Under the pieces are notes generated by a model. It saw only the letters and a program-made list of their open reading frames with translations, ran no database searches and had not been told where the DNA came from. 64,000 nucleotides of DNA from Shewanella holmiensis. GTDB lineage: Bacteria > Pseudomonadota > Gammaproteobacteria > Enterobacterales > Shewanellaceae. Where the stretch lies: positions 1 through 64,000 of the forward strand of contig NZ_JAMTCD010000016.1 in the NCBI RefSeq assembly GCF_025370255.1. The letters are read 5' to 3'. A program made the translations under genes and the position numbers. Below are positions 38,629 to 47,134 of the stretch, in pieces; position 1 is the first letter of the stretch, and each line of letters opens with the position of its first letter.

Positions 38629-38662
38629 AAAGCCCCGATACCATTAAGTATCGGGGCTTTTG
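38629..38662. terminator. Terminator between yqhA and dcuA
   Basis: AAAGCCCCGATAC pairs with GTATCGGGGCTTT around a 6-base loop, with A and T runs on either side, between convergent genes. The same stem sequence recurs at 48887 and 49027 downstream of groEL. Confidence 0.85.
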
Positions 38663-38738
38663 TTTATTGGTTTTGAAGCTAATTACCTCTATTCTGCAGT
38701 GCAATGTTGGCACACAGAAACGTCTTAGATAAATAGGC

Positions 38739-40040
38739 CTACAAAATAATCTCGGCTAATACAAATCCAATTATCACCGAACTAACAATCGACACCACAC
38801 CGGGCACCACAAAAGGATGATTAAATACCCATTGGCCAATTCGGGTCGACCCAGTGTCATCCATTTCAACTGCCGCCAACAAAGTGGGATATGTCGGCAA
38901 TACAAATAAGGCACTGACCGCTGCGAAAGAAGCTATCGCAGCCTCAGGGCTAACCCCTAACATAAAGGCCGATGGCATTAACGCTGCTGTGGTTGCGGCT
39001 TGCGAATATAGCAACATACTCGCTAAAAACAAAATGATAGCCAGCATCCACGAGTGCTCTTCTAACAAGCCGCCCGATAGCGCTTTAATCTCTTCTAAAT
39101 GCCCAGCAACAAAGGTGTCACCCAGCCACGCCACGCCCAAAACACAAATACACGCACTCATGCCCGATTTAAACGTCGCCGCGTTAAGCACCTCGGCGGT
39201 ATCGACTTTACAAAACAAGGTAATCGCCGTGGCGGCGGTGAGCATAAACACCATGATGGCTTCATTTCGTGGCAATGTTGGATTATCAATCAGACCTACC
39301 GCATCACTAATCGCCGTGGCGTAAAACACCACCGCCACAATTGCCACCAGAAACACCATTACCGAACGCTTAGCTCCTGCTGGTAACTCAGTGTTATTCA
39401 TATCGCGTTTGCTGACTAACCCTTGTGCTAAACGGTCTTGATAAACGGGATCATCTTGCAACTCTTTACCCATAAATTGGGCAACAAAAGCGCCCACCAT
39501 ACAAGCCAAAAAGGTAGCCGGAATACAAATCATCAATAAACTGATATAGCCCACGCCTTTGCTTTCAAGCATACCGCTCATCAGTACAACCGCTGCAGAG
39601 ATCGGTGAGGCGGTAATCGCAATTTGCGAGGCAACAACCGCAATACTTAAAGGGCGCGAAGGACGAATACCCTGCTCTTTCGCCACCTCGGCGATAACCG
39701 GTAAAGTAGAAAATGCCGTATGCCCCGTACCCGCAAACAGTGTCATGGTATAAGTAACAATCGGGGCTAAAAAAGTCACCTGCTTAGGGTTTTTACGTAA
39801 AACACGTTCAGCGATATTGACTAAAAACTGCAAACCACCGGCAACTTGCATCGCCGCAATAGCTGCGATAACAGACATAATGATCAGAATAACATCAATA
39901 GGAATGATGCCAGGTGTCATCCCTAAGCCCAGAGTTAACACCAACACACCCAAACCGCCAGCAAAGCCAATACCAATGCCGCCTATTCGTGCGCCGATAA
40001 AAATGGCGACCAATACCACCACTAACTCAATTGTTACCAT
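38739..40040 (-). CDS. dcuA: Anaerobic C4-dicarboxylate transporter, DcuA/DcuB family
   Basis: This 433-residue inner-membrane carrier exchanges fumarate, malate or aspartate for succinate during anaerobic growth. It has about 10-12 hydrophobic helices and the family blocks IFIGARIGGIGIGFAGGLGVLVL, VIAAIAAMQVAGGL, APIVTYTMTLFAGTGH and SQIAITASPISAAVV. The length is the same as E. coli DcuA (433). DcuB is an alternative name, since the two subfamilies are close. It suits a fumarate-respiring Shewanella. No clear Fnr box was found upstream. Confidence 0.9.
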   Translation of the reverse strand: MVTIELVVVLVAIFIGARIGGIGIGFAGGLGVLVLTLGLGMTPGIIPIDVILIIMSVIAAIAAMQVAGGLQFLVNIAERVLRKNPKQVTFLAPIVTYTMTLFAGTGHTAFSTLPVIAEVAKEQGIRPSRPLSIAVVASQIAITASPISAAVVLMSGMLESKGVGYISLLMICIPATFLACMVGAFVAQFMGKELQDDPVYQDRLAQGLVSKRDMNNTELPAGAKRSVMVFLVAIVAVVFYATAISDAVGLIDNPTLPRNEAIMVFMLTAATAITLFCKVDTAEVLNAATFKSGMSACICVLGVAWLGDTFVAGHLEEIKALSGGLLEEHSWMLAIILFLASMLLYSQAATTAALMPSAFMLGVSPEAAIASFAAVSALFVLPTYPTLLAAVEMDDTGSTRIGQWVFNHPFVVPGVVSIVSSVIIGFVLAEIIL

Positions 40041-40192
40041 AAATCCTCCAAGCCTTAATTGCGGCGCACTTTACTGCAAAACCTCAATAGGCAATAGATG
40101 ATTAAATCAATAAAATATCAATTAGCAGCACAAAAGACCGTAAGTGTTAACTTGAGCAGGTAACATCGCCCACTGATTTCACAGACCTCACA

Positions 40193-41173
40193 TTAGGCAG
40201 TGTCTTTATTAAGTAATTCCATTAACCCCACTAATGCGCCAAACAGCACAGCCCCGACAGGCCAAACGATCCAAGTGACACCCCAAGCCATTGTCCAAAA
40301 GCTCCAACCAAGATAGATAGCGGTTAACAAGGGCCAATAAAATTCAGCCAACTTCTCTGCGCGTTTAGCGCGTTTAGTTGTTTCAGTCTCTTTAACCGTT
40401 TCATTTAAGACATTGCTATAGGCATCATATCTAGCTGACACGGGCAAAATAATACATAGACCAACGGCAATCATAAACAGCAGAACATCGACCATTAATA
40501 AAACAATGTCTTGCTCAAAAGAAAAGATACTCACACACATCAACGGAAAAAAACTCACAATAAAACAGAAAATAGCGATAGATAAGCGACGATTATAAGT
40601 GGGTCTAAACTGTTTACGTTTTTCATAAAACGCACTGTGAACACCATAAGCGAGTTCAAATGGCTCATCTTCTATCGCTGATATTTCATCTTGATATTGG
40701 TTTGTTTTGATAAAAAAGCTCACCCCAATGGCCACCAAAATCAACACACTGACAATACCCAGTGCAACAGCCAGATCACCCGTCATATTAAATCGGTTCG
40801 TTTGCGCCATCGCCATAAAGAAAAATAACGGCATAGCAGAACACACACACAACACCACGCCTTTGGTGACAGCATTGGTCATTGCAATTTTATGCTCAAC
40901 ATACTCAGTCGCTTGTTCTAGGCTGATATGATTAATGCCTAGTTCTTTGGCTTCATTCACAGCCTCAAACTGCTCGTTCTCATCCTTCAATAAGAAGTCT
41001 GTAGACACATCAAAAATCTGTGAAAGCAAAATGATTTTATTCAAATCAGGAATGCTATTTGCCCCTTCCCATTTAGAAACCGACTGACGAGAAACATTCA
41101 TTTTCTCGGCCAATTCTTCTTGCGACCAGCCCAGTTTTTTCCTTAATCTAATAATCTTATCTGCAAGTATCAT
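40193..41173 (-). CDS. XRE-family regulator with C-terminal membrane helices
   Basis: This 326-residue protein has a Cro/C1-type helix-turn-helix at the N-terminus (LRKKLGWSQEELAEKMNVSRQSVSKWEG, about 9-36), then a linker. Five or six hydrophobic segments follow (about 100-145, 185-240, 285-320). This DNA-binding domain plus membrane anchor is common in Firmicutes and less usual here. It may be a membrane-tethered sensor-regulator. Its target is unknown; dcuA lies 152 bases downstream in the same orientation. Confidence 0.8.
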   Translation of the reverse strand: MILADKIIRLRKKLGWSQEELAEKMNVSRQSVSKWEGANSIPDLNKIILLSQIFDVSTDFLLKDENEQFEAVNEAKELGINHISLEQATEYVEHKIAMTNAVTKGVVLCVCSAMPLFFFMAMAQTNRFNMTGDLAVALGIVSVLILVAIGVSFFIKTNQYQDEISAIEDEPFELAYGVHSAFYEKRKQFRPTYNRRLSIAIFCFIVSFFPLMCVSIFSFEQDIVLLMVDVLLFMIAVGLCIILPVSARYDAYSNVLNETVKETETTKRAKRAEKLAEFYWPLLTAIYLGWSFWTMAWGVTWIVWPVGAVLFGALVGLMELLNKDTA

Positions 41174-41380
41174 TAGTGAATCCTTTTAATCAATAATTGA
41201 GCAGCCAGCATAAGAAATCAGCCAGTTGCTCACTAGCAAGCCAGCTTGTTAATCTGTCAACCAGCAGTTGCATTATTGATTATTAAGCCATAATTTGGCT
41301 ATTTTTTGTATCTAATCGCTATACTTAGCACAGAATCTGAAACACGGTGCATAACACTCTTCCACCCTATCGATATTAAA

Positions 41381-41409
41381 AAGCCCCGACATATTATGGT
41401 GTCGAGGCG
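41381..41409 (-). terminator. Orphan terminator-like hairpin
   Basis: On the minus strand GCCTCGACA pairs (one mismatch) with TGTCGGGGC, followed by TTTTTA. No gene ends nearby: it sits upstream of the XRE gene start and the mesX start. It resembles the GCCCCGAT-type stems at 38629, 48887 and 49027. Confidence 0.45.
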
Positions 41410-41580
41410 CTAATTTTTTGTTGCTATAAGCCTTTTTGCAATAGTTCTGCAAGCCATCATTTCAAGAATGATTAAGCAACGCAGTGAACGTTAATTACAG
41501 CAATTTACGCCTACACTTAACGCTCCCGTTATTAGCGTTTTAATACCGCGCTATCTCAACCATTTCCTGCTCCAAAAACT

Positions 41581-41640
41581 CAACATGAATAGCGCTCATG
41601 TTGCTGCAGAAATTTAATCAATTTTCATCAAGTAATGAAA
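41581..41640. promoter_or_regulatory. Candidate MetR-like site and palindromes upstream of mesX
   Basis: A perfect 8-bp inverted repeat CAACATGA...TCATGTTG (41581-41603) contains TGAATAGCGCTCA (41586-41598), which matches the MetR pattern TGAA-N5-TTCA with one change. A second palindrome TTTCAT-N6-ATGAAA lies at 41623-41640. Both precede the mesX-mesD pair, so control by methionine or homocysteine through MetR is plausible. Confidence 0.45.
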
Positions 41641-41769
41641 CACGTATAAATCAAACACAGCTTAGAAAAACTTGATACGACTGATTGGCAGTGTTCAGAA
41701 AACAGCAAAATGCTAAAAAAATTAGCCAATATTCAGCTTTGATTACACAAGATGGAATACCAGAACATC

Positions 41770-42747
41770 ATGAATAACCAATTTACTTTTACGATTAAAA
41801 ACATCTGTCTCGATGAGAACTACCAGCCGTCAGACAGTACTCGCATTACCACTAACTTTGCTAATTTGGCCAGAGGTGAAAGCCGCCAGCAGAACTTACG
41901 TAAAGCGTTAAAGATGATTGATAATAGTTTTAATGCGTTAGCTTATTGGGACAATCCAAAAGCTGACCGTTATTCCGTTGAGCTTGAAATTGTCTCTGTT
42001 GATATGGAAATTGAAAACAGTGGCCAGACGTTCCCATCGATTGAAGTATTAAAAACCCATATTATTGATCATCAAACTAACGAGCGTATTGAAGGCATAG
42101 TCGGTAATAACTTCTCTTCTTATGTGCGAGATTACGATTTTAGCGTATTACTGTCTGAGCATAATAAAGGCCAAAGCCAATTTAGCATTCCTGATACCTT
42201 CGGCGACTTACACGGTAAGCTGTTCAAGTATTTCGTTAATTCAGACACCTATAAACAGCACTTTAAAAAAACACCCGTAATATGCCTGAGTGTGTCAGAT
42301 AACAAAACCTATCAGCGCACAGGCAATCAACATCCATTACTGGGCTATGAGTACCAACCAAATGAGTCGTCGTTAACTGAGCAGTATTTCAAAAAGATGG
42401 GCCTACAAGTGCGCTATTTTATGCCGCCTAAAAGTGTGGCGCCTTTGGCATTCTATTTCTTTGGAGATTTACTTAATGATTACAGCAATCTTGAGTTAAT
42501 CAGCACCATCAGCACCATGGAGACGTTTCAAAAGATATACCGCCCTGAAATTTATAATGCTAATGCTGTCGCAGGTAACTGTTATCAACCTAACTTGAAC
42601 AATCAAGATCACTCATTAACTCAGATTGTTTATGACCGAGATGAGCGCAGTAAATTAGCCATTAAACAGGGTAAGTTTGCTGAGGAATACTTCATCAAAC
42701 CGTATCAAGCCATTTTAGAGCAATGGTCTGCTAGCTACTCACTGTAA
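41770..42747 (+). CDS. mesX: MesX, accessory protein of folate-independent methionine synthase (DUF1852)
   Basis: This 325-residue DUF1852 protein starts MNNQFTFTIKNICLDENYQ and has TRITTNFANLARGESRQQNLRKAL. As I recall from published work on folate-independent methionine synthases, DUF1852 proteins are encoded beside MesD and are needed for its activity; the reaction depends on oxygen and the methyl donor is not settled. It has no signal peptide or membrane segment. The ATG at 41770 is chosen by family alignment; ATG 41752 is in frame. Neither has a good Shine-Dalgarno. Confidence 0.82.
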   Translation: MNNQFTFTIKNICLDENYQPSDSTRITTNFANLARGESRQQNLRKALKMIDNSFNALAYWDNPKADRYSVELEIVSVDMEIENSGQTFPSIEVLKTHIIDHQTNERIEGIVGNNFSSYVRDYDFSVLLSEHNKGQSQFSIPDTFGDLHGKLFKYFVNSDTYKQHFKKTPVICLSVSDNKTYQRTGNQHPLLGYEYQPNESSLTEQYFKKMGLQVRYFMPPKSVAPLAFYFFGDLLNDYSNLELISTISTMETFQKIYRPEIYNANAVAGNCYQPNLNNQDHSLTQIVYDRDERSKLAIKQGKFAEEYFIKPYQAILEQWSASYSL

Positions 42748-42822
42748 TCAGCAGCACTAATAACAGTGCATGAATAAACAAGCGCAATCAAAACACTTTT
42801 AGCAAAACGGACAGCAGCACTT

Positions 42823-43872
42823 ATGACAACGAATACAGTGAAACGATTACTGCCAACATCAACGGCTGGCAGCTTACCTAAACCTTCATGGTTGGCAGAA
42901 CCAGAAGCGCTTTGGTCACCGTGGAAATTACAGGGTAAAGAGTTGATTGACGGTAAGCACGATGCGCTACGTTTATCACTACATGAGCAACAGCAAGCTG
43001 GCATTGATATCGTCAGCGATGGTGAGCAAACCCGCCAACACTTTGTCACCACCTTTATTGAGCACTTAACCGGTGTGGATTTTGAAAAGCGTAAAACCAT
43101 TAAAATTCGTGACCGCTATGAGGCCAGCGTTCCAACAGTAGTTGGTGCGGTTTCTCGGCCAAAGTCTGTGTTTGTTGAAGATGCAAAAATACTGCGAAAA
43201 CAAACCAATCAACCGATCAAATGGGCGCTCCCTGGCCCTATGACCATGATAGATACTCTTTATGATGCCCATTATCAAAGCCGTGAAAAACTGGCTTGGG
43301 AGTTTGCCAAAATTCTCAACCAAGAAGCGAAAGAATTAGAGGCTGCAGGCGTTGATATTATTCAATTTGATGAGCCGGCATTTAATGTGTTTTTTGATGA
43401 AGTGAATGAATGGGGTATTGCTTGTTTAGAGAGAGCAATAGAAGGACTTAAATGCGAAACAGCGGTGCATATTTGCTATGGCTACGGCATTAAAGCCAAC
43501 ACAGATTGGAAAAAGACCTTGGGTACTGAGTGGCGCCAATATGAACAAGCTTTTCCCAAGCTACAACAATCTAATATCGATATTATTTCGCTTGAATGTC
43601 ACAACTCCCATGTGCCCATTGAACTGCTTGAGCTTATTCGCGGTAAAAAAGTCATGGTCGGTGCTATTGATGTTGCCACTAACAACATTGAAACACCTGA
43701 AGAAGTTGCCGACACCTTACGTGAAGCGCTCAAATACGTCGATGCAGATAAACTGTACCCATGCACTAATTGCGGTATGGCGCCATTATCTCGAGATGTC
43801 GCAAGAGGAAAGTTACAAGCATTAACAGCAGGAGCTGATATTGTTCGAAAAGAGCTTACTTTAACGAACTAG
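42823..43872 (+). CDS. mesD: MesD, folate-independent core methionine synthase (MetE C-terminal-like)
   Basis: This 349-residue protein corresponds to the catalytic half of cobalamin-independent methionine synthase, without the folate-binding N-terminal half of MetE. It shows SLPKPSWLAEPEALW, DIVSDGEQTR, DIIQFDEPAFN, HICYGYG and the zinc-site CTNCGMAPLSRD. Zinc would be held by the His in HICYGYG, a Glu and the two late Cys. It lies 75 bases downstream of mesX on the same strand, the arrangement described for the MesD family. Confidence 0.85.
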   Translation: MTTNTVKRLLPTSTAGSLPKPSWLAEPEALWSPWKLQGKELIDGKHDALRLSLHEQQQAGIDIVSDGEQTRQHFVTTFIEHLTGVDFEKRKTIKIRDRYEASVPTVVGAVSRPKSVFVEDAKILRKQTNQPIKWALPGPMTMIDTLYDAHYQSREKLAWEFAKILNQEAKELEAAGVDIIQFDEPAFNVFFDEVNEWGIACLERAIEGLKCETAVHICYGYGIKANTDWKKTLGTEWRQYEQAFPKLQQSNIDIISLECHNSHVPIELLELIRGKKVMVGAIDVATNNIETPEEVADTLREALKYVDADKLYPCTNCGMAPLSRDVARGKLQALTAGADIVRKELTLTN

Positions 43873-43928
43873 CAACTAGCTAACTAGTCGAACACAATCA
43901 TGATACACAGGCTCGCAAATAAAACCTT

Positions 43929-44618
43929 TTAGCGACGCAGCACCGCTATCCAGCGGCCAAGATTGAGTAAGCTGGCCAGCGAGCCAGCCACGTAGGTTAG
44001 CGCCGCAGCCTTGAGAATCTTCTCCGCATGTTTTAGGTCCCCATCGTGCAGGTAGTTGCCCTCTTTTAGTATGGGCAGCGCCTTGCCATAACTGGCGTCG
44101 AACTCCACCGGCAAGGTCACCAGATGCACAACAGTGCTCAACCCCATCGACAGCAAGCCAATCAACATGGTCAACGCGCCAGCCTGTGGTATACGGGTAA
44201 GCATTAAGACCACTGGCGCCGCGAACATCATTATGCCGGCAATACGCTCACCGACCATTGCAGCTCTAGCCAGCTTCTGCCGCATCAAAAACAAAGACTC
44301 GCCGCGAGAATCCTGCAGCGCATGCCCAACCTCGTGGGCAGCGACAGTCACAGCTGTTAGGGAATGACCGGAATAGTTATCCGGCGAAAGGCGAACAGCC
44401 TTAGCCGCGGGATCATAATGATCACCGTCAGGCGTCTCTTCAACCTTAACGTCATTTAGGCCAAAACTATCTAGAAGATGACGCGCAAGTTCACAACCGC
44501 TACCTTGCTGACGGTAGCGATCGGTGGGCTGTTGGTACTTGCTCATGATGTGCTTGACCCACAAGCCAGGCAAGAACACGCAGCCTGCAATGACAATAAT
44601 TAGAATGATCCATAGCAT
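43929..44618 (-). CDS. Membrane zinc metallopeptidase, YugP-like
   Basis: This 229-residue protein has an N-terminal helix (LWIILIIVIAGCVFLPGLWV), the zinc motif HEVGH (95-99) in AAHEVGHALQD, and two or three further helices (about 125-165 and the C-terminus), with EFDAS (a likely third ligand region). This is the DUF2268/YugP-type neutral zinc metallopeptidase family. G+C is visibly higher than that of its neighbours (two sampled 60-base rows have 34 G/C each). The ATG at 44618 is one option; the frame is open 17 more codons upstream, from a TTG. Confidence 0.8.
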   Translation of the reverse strand: MLWIILIIVIAGCVFLPGLWVKHIMSKYQQPTDRYRQQGSGCELARHLLDSFGLNDVKVEETPDGDHYDPAAKAVRLSPDNYSGHSLTAVTVAAHEVGHALQDSRGESLFLMRQKLARAAMVGERIAGIMMFAAPVVLMLTRIPQAGALTMLIGLLSMGLSTVVHLVTLPVEFDASYGKALPILKEGNYLHDGDLKHAEKILKAAALTYVAGSLASLLNLGRWIAVLRR

Positions 44619-44969
44619 GCAAACCAGTATGCCATAAACATTGGTATAACTCTCACCGCTTTTAGCCAAAGCCTTTGACAGTTACGCGAAGCCTTTGATC
44701 ATGGATGTGTGTCGTTGAGGATGATTTTATTAACGGTTTAAATTGACTGCTATTTTTATACAAATTCAATCAATAATCATAGCTTTATCAATCTATAATT
44801 GGGTATTATGGTAATGATTTTTATCAAGTTATGAATGGATGCTGTTAGCAAAAGCTTATCAATACTCAATCACATTAAATTGCCATTTCGCAGCGCATTA
44901 TCTCAAGTTAACCGATATCCTAAAAAATACTGTAAGTTCGTAGAAGAAGGTACTAAGGAAAAGGAATTC

Positions 44970-45560
44970 ATGGAAAAAGGCACGCTTATTCGCTGGAAAG
45001 ATGACAAAGGGTTTGGATTTATCAAACCGACAATGAGTATTGATAAAACAGAAGTGTTTATTCATATCTCAGAACTGAAACACATGGCAAGAAAACCCAA
45101 AGTCGGTGATGAAATTCTGTATCTGCGTGAACAGCAACCTGACGGTAAAGTAAAAGCCATTAAAGCCAGTATCGAAGGTGTTGCAGTTATTGCAAGTACC
45201 AAACACGTTCGCACTAATAGTAGTAATCAAGCATACAAAAGTCGCCAGCCTCGATCATTCATATCCAAACTGATGCCTGTTGCACTTGTCGTCGTCGCGG
45301 CATTTGGATATTCAAAGTATCAACAATTCAATGACACGTCAGTTATAACTCATGACGATGCAGAGAACATAAAGTGGCAACCCACAGCAAGTCCTATAAA
45401 ATCAATTATCAAACAATCATTTCGCTGTGAAGCAGGAAAAACACACTGTAGCCACATGCGCTCATGTGAAGAGGCTACCTTTTACATTAGAAATTGCCCA
45501 AATACTGAAATGGATGGAGATGGTGATGGTGTGCCGTGTGAAAGACAGTGGTGTAATTGA
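44970..45560 (+). CDS. Cold-shock domain, transmembrane helix and Excalibur domain fusion
   Basis: This 196-residue protein has an N-terminal cold-shock domain (about 1-70: GTLIRWKDDKGFGFIKP, VFIHISELK) followed by a basic linker. One transmembrane helix (LMPVALVVVAAFGYSKY, about 100-117) leads to a C-terminal Excalibur domain (about 155-196) with CEEATFYIRNC and the calcium-loop-like DGDGDGVPCE. The predicted topology puts the nucleic-acid-binding part in the cytoplasm and the calcium-binding part outside. AAGGA lies 5 bases before ATG 44970; an in-frame ATG at 44835 is not supported. The function is unknown. Confidence 0.78.
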   Translation: MEKGTLIRWKDDKGFGFIKPTMSIDKTEVFIHISELKHMARKPKVGDEILYLREQQPDGKVKAIKASIEGVAVIASTKHVRTNSSNQAYKSRQPRSFISKLMPVALVVVAAFGYSKYQQFNDTSVITHDDAENIKWQPTASPIKSIIKQSFRCEAGKTHCSHMRSCEEATFYIRNCPNTEMDGDGDGVPCERQWCN

Positions 45561-45607
45561 TTTTTTGGTATAGCGAAAGAGGGTGTAACATTTGACTCTT
45601 TTAAACT

Positions 45608-45730
45608 GATCTTACCCTGCTTTATAGAATTAACGCTGGCTTTTTAGTCTGCACAATAGACATTATGAGGTATTTACTCATCCACATGACCTTCGAATTA
45701 CCGACCTTCACCATAGGATATGTATGTTAA
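45608..45730 (+). pseudogene. C-terminal fragment of a YqhA (UPF0114) paralogue
   Basis: From 45662 the frame reads IMRYLLIHMTFELPTFTIGY, then VC and stop. It matches [22 protein letters not shown] of the intact yqhA at 38088-38579. A weaker match upstream (LLYRINAG against LLKVFMNAE) begins near 45630. There is no start, no RBS and no N-terminal three quarters, so it is a relic of a duplicate. Confidence 0.5.
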
Positions 45731-46039
45731 GGCAAAGGCATAAAGTTTGATCTGACCCCACTTATTCTTAGTGCTATATTTGAAATTTTTATATATAAAT
45801 ACTTATCCAACTAAAGCCAATTACTTGCATTCCATTTATTCAATAAATTGTTTTTTGTTAAATTATTAGATAGTTAACGGATTTTATACTCGTTCATTAA
45901 CCCGAGTTGAGGTTAAGTATTATTTTCATAAGGCATAACGCCCCCGAGTTATAAGTTACATTAATTGGCCAAAGTGAGATAGAACACTGGTTAGCCCAGA
46001 GGGAGGATGACAATAACTTTTTAAAAAATTTAAATAAAA
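45731..46039. other. Gene-free AT-rich stretch with one dispersed repeat word
   Basis: No gene is seen. At about 45742-45771 the minus strand reads TAAGAATAAGTGGGGTCAGA then TCAAACTTTAT, akin to the TAAATGGGGTCAGAGTAAAC word found twice at 48831-48990. Such words are scattered in Shewanella and Vibrio genomes. The rest is very AT-rich sequence downstream of a LysR gene. Confidence 0.4.
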
Positions 46040-46957
46040 TTAATCAATATTGAGTTGATGCATGATAAAATCTATGCATAGTTTTACTTTAGAAATTTGA
46101 TACTTTGAGCGTTGATACAATATAAAAATACCGGCATCAGCACGCTGAGTAATATTTATTGGAAAGTCAGTTGCCACTTCAACTAACTCCCCTGATTCAA
46201 TATATTTATCTACTCCCCAAGACGGCGCTAACATCAGTCCTCGATCAGCCAACGCCGCATTTAATAATGTTTTCCCGTTGTTACAAATAACAACAGGGTT
46301 AATAGCAATTTTTTTCCAGTGACTGTTTTCGTTAACCCACCAAGGGAGCACACCACTGGCGACTCTATGTTGTAAGGTCGGGCAATGTTCTAAATCTTGA
46401 AAAGATAACACCTCTTTGTTATACAAAAGTTGAAGTGAATACAGCAGTTTTGGCGACGCTACTAATTTAAAGTTATTTTTACTTAATTGTTTCGCCACAA
46501 CGCGCTCATCAGGTGTAAAACCAGAACGAATAGCAATATCAATGGGGTCTTTACCTAACACGGTCAGGCTATCAGTGTAGTCTAAATCAAGGGTTATTAA
46601 CGGGTGATCTTGCTGGAATTTTTCTAATATAGGCGACAGTATTTGCTCACCATAGCTAGGCATGGCACTTATTCTTAGTATCCCTTCGGGTGTACTCATA
46701 CGCTGCATCATCAATTCATCCGCATCATCGAGCTTCTCCAGCCCCTCAATAATCATGTCGTAATAGAGTGAGCCAAGTTCTGTTAGCTCAACAATACGGG
46801 TTGAGCGCTTTAATAACTCTAACCCTAGTATTGATTCAAGATCTTTAATTCGTCGCGAAATAGAAGAAGACGGCACTGAAAATTCTTGCGCTGCTAAACT
46901 AAAACTTTTTAATTCCGCTACACGTTTAAAGTAACGCAGAGCCCTCATTTTATCCAT
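46040..46957 (-). CDS. LysR-family regulator
   Basis: This 305-residue protein has an N-terminal winged helix (MRALRYFKRVAELKSFSLAA, then SSSISRRIKDLESILG) and an effector domain from about 85. It belongs to the AaeR/DmlR-like LysR group. ATG 46957 (MDKMRAL) or 46948 are possible starts; a longer frame is unlike the family. It is divergent from the oxidoreductase gene with 177 bases between, so that gene is the probable target. Confidence 0.85.
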   Translation of the reverse strand: MDKMRALRYFKRVAELKSFSLAAQEFSVPSSSISRRIKDLESILGLELLKRSTRIVELTELGSLYYDMIIEGLEKLDDADELMMQRMSTPEGILRISAMPSYGEQILSPILEKFQQDHPLITLDLDYTDSLTVLGKDPIDIAIRSGFTPDERVVAKQLSKNNFKLVASPKLLYSLQLLYNKEVLSFQDLEHCPTLQHRVASGVLPWWVNENSHWKKIAINPVVICNNGKTLLNAALADRGLMLAPSWGVDKYIESGELVEVATDFPINITQRADAGIFILYQRSKYQISKVKLCIDFIMHQLNID

Positions 46958-47134
46958 AATACCCACATAACCTGTATCAATAATGCCAAACAATGCCCTA
47001 TTGTTGTTTTAAAGACAATAGTGATTTGCCGTTTTACCTATTTTTCTTTAGACAGCTTATCTGTAACATTCATCTCAATCGAGTTGCAGCAATGCATTAG
47101 CTCCCTTATAAAATATTAAATTAGGAATAAAAAC

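Noticed and set aside
40041..40192. Possible Fnr/EtrA box upstream of dcuA
   Set aside because: The best match (TTGATTTAATCATC) has a 3-base instead of 4-base spacer and a mismatched half-site.
46040..46993. Longer start of the LysR gene at 46993
   Set aside because: The 12 extra residues lack LysR similarity, and the family begins near MDKMRAL.
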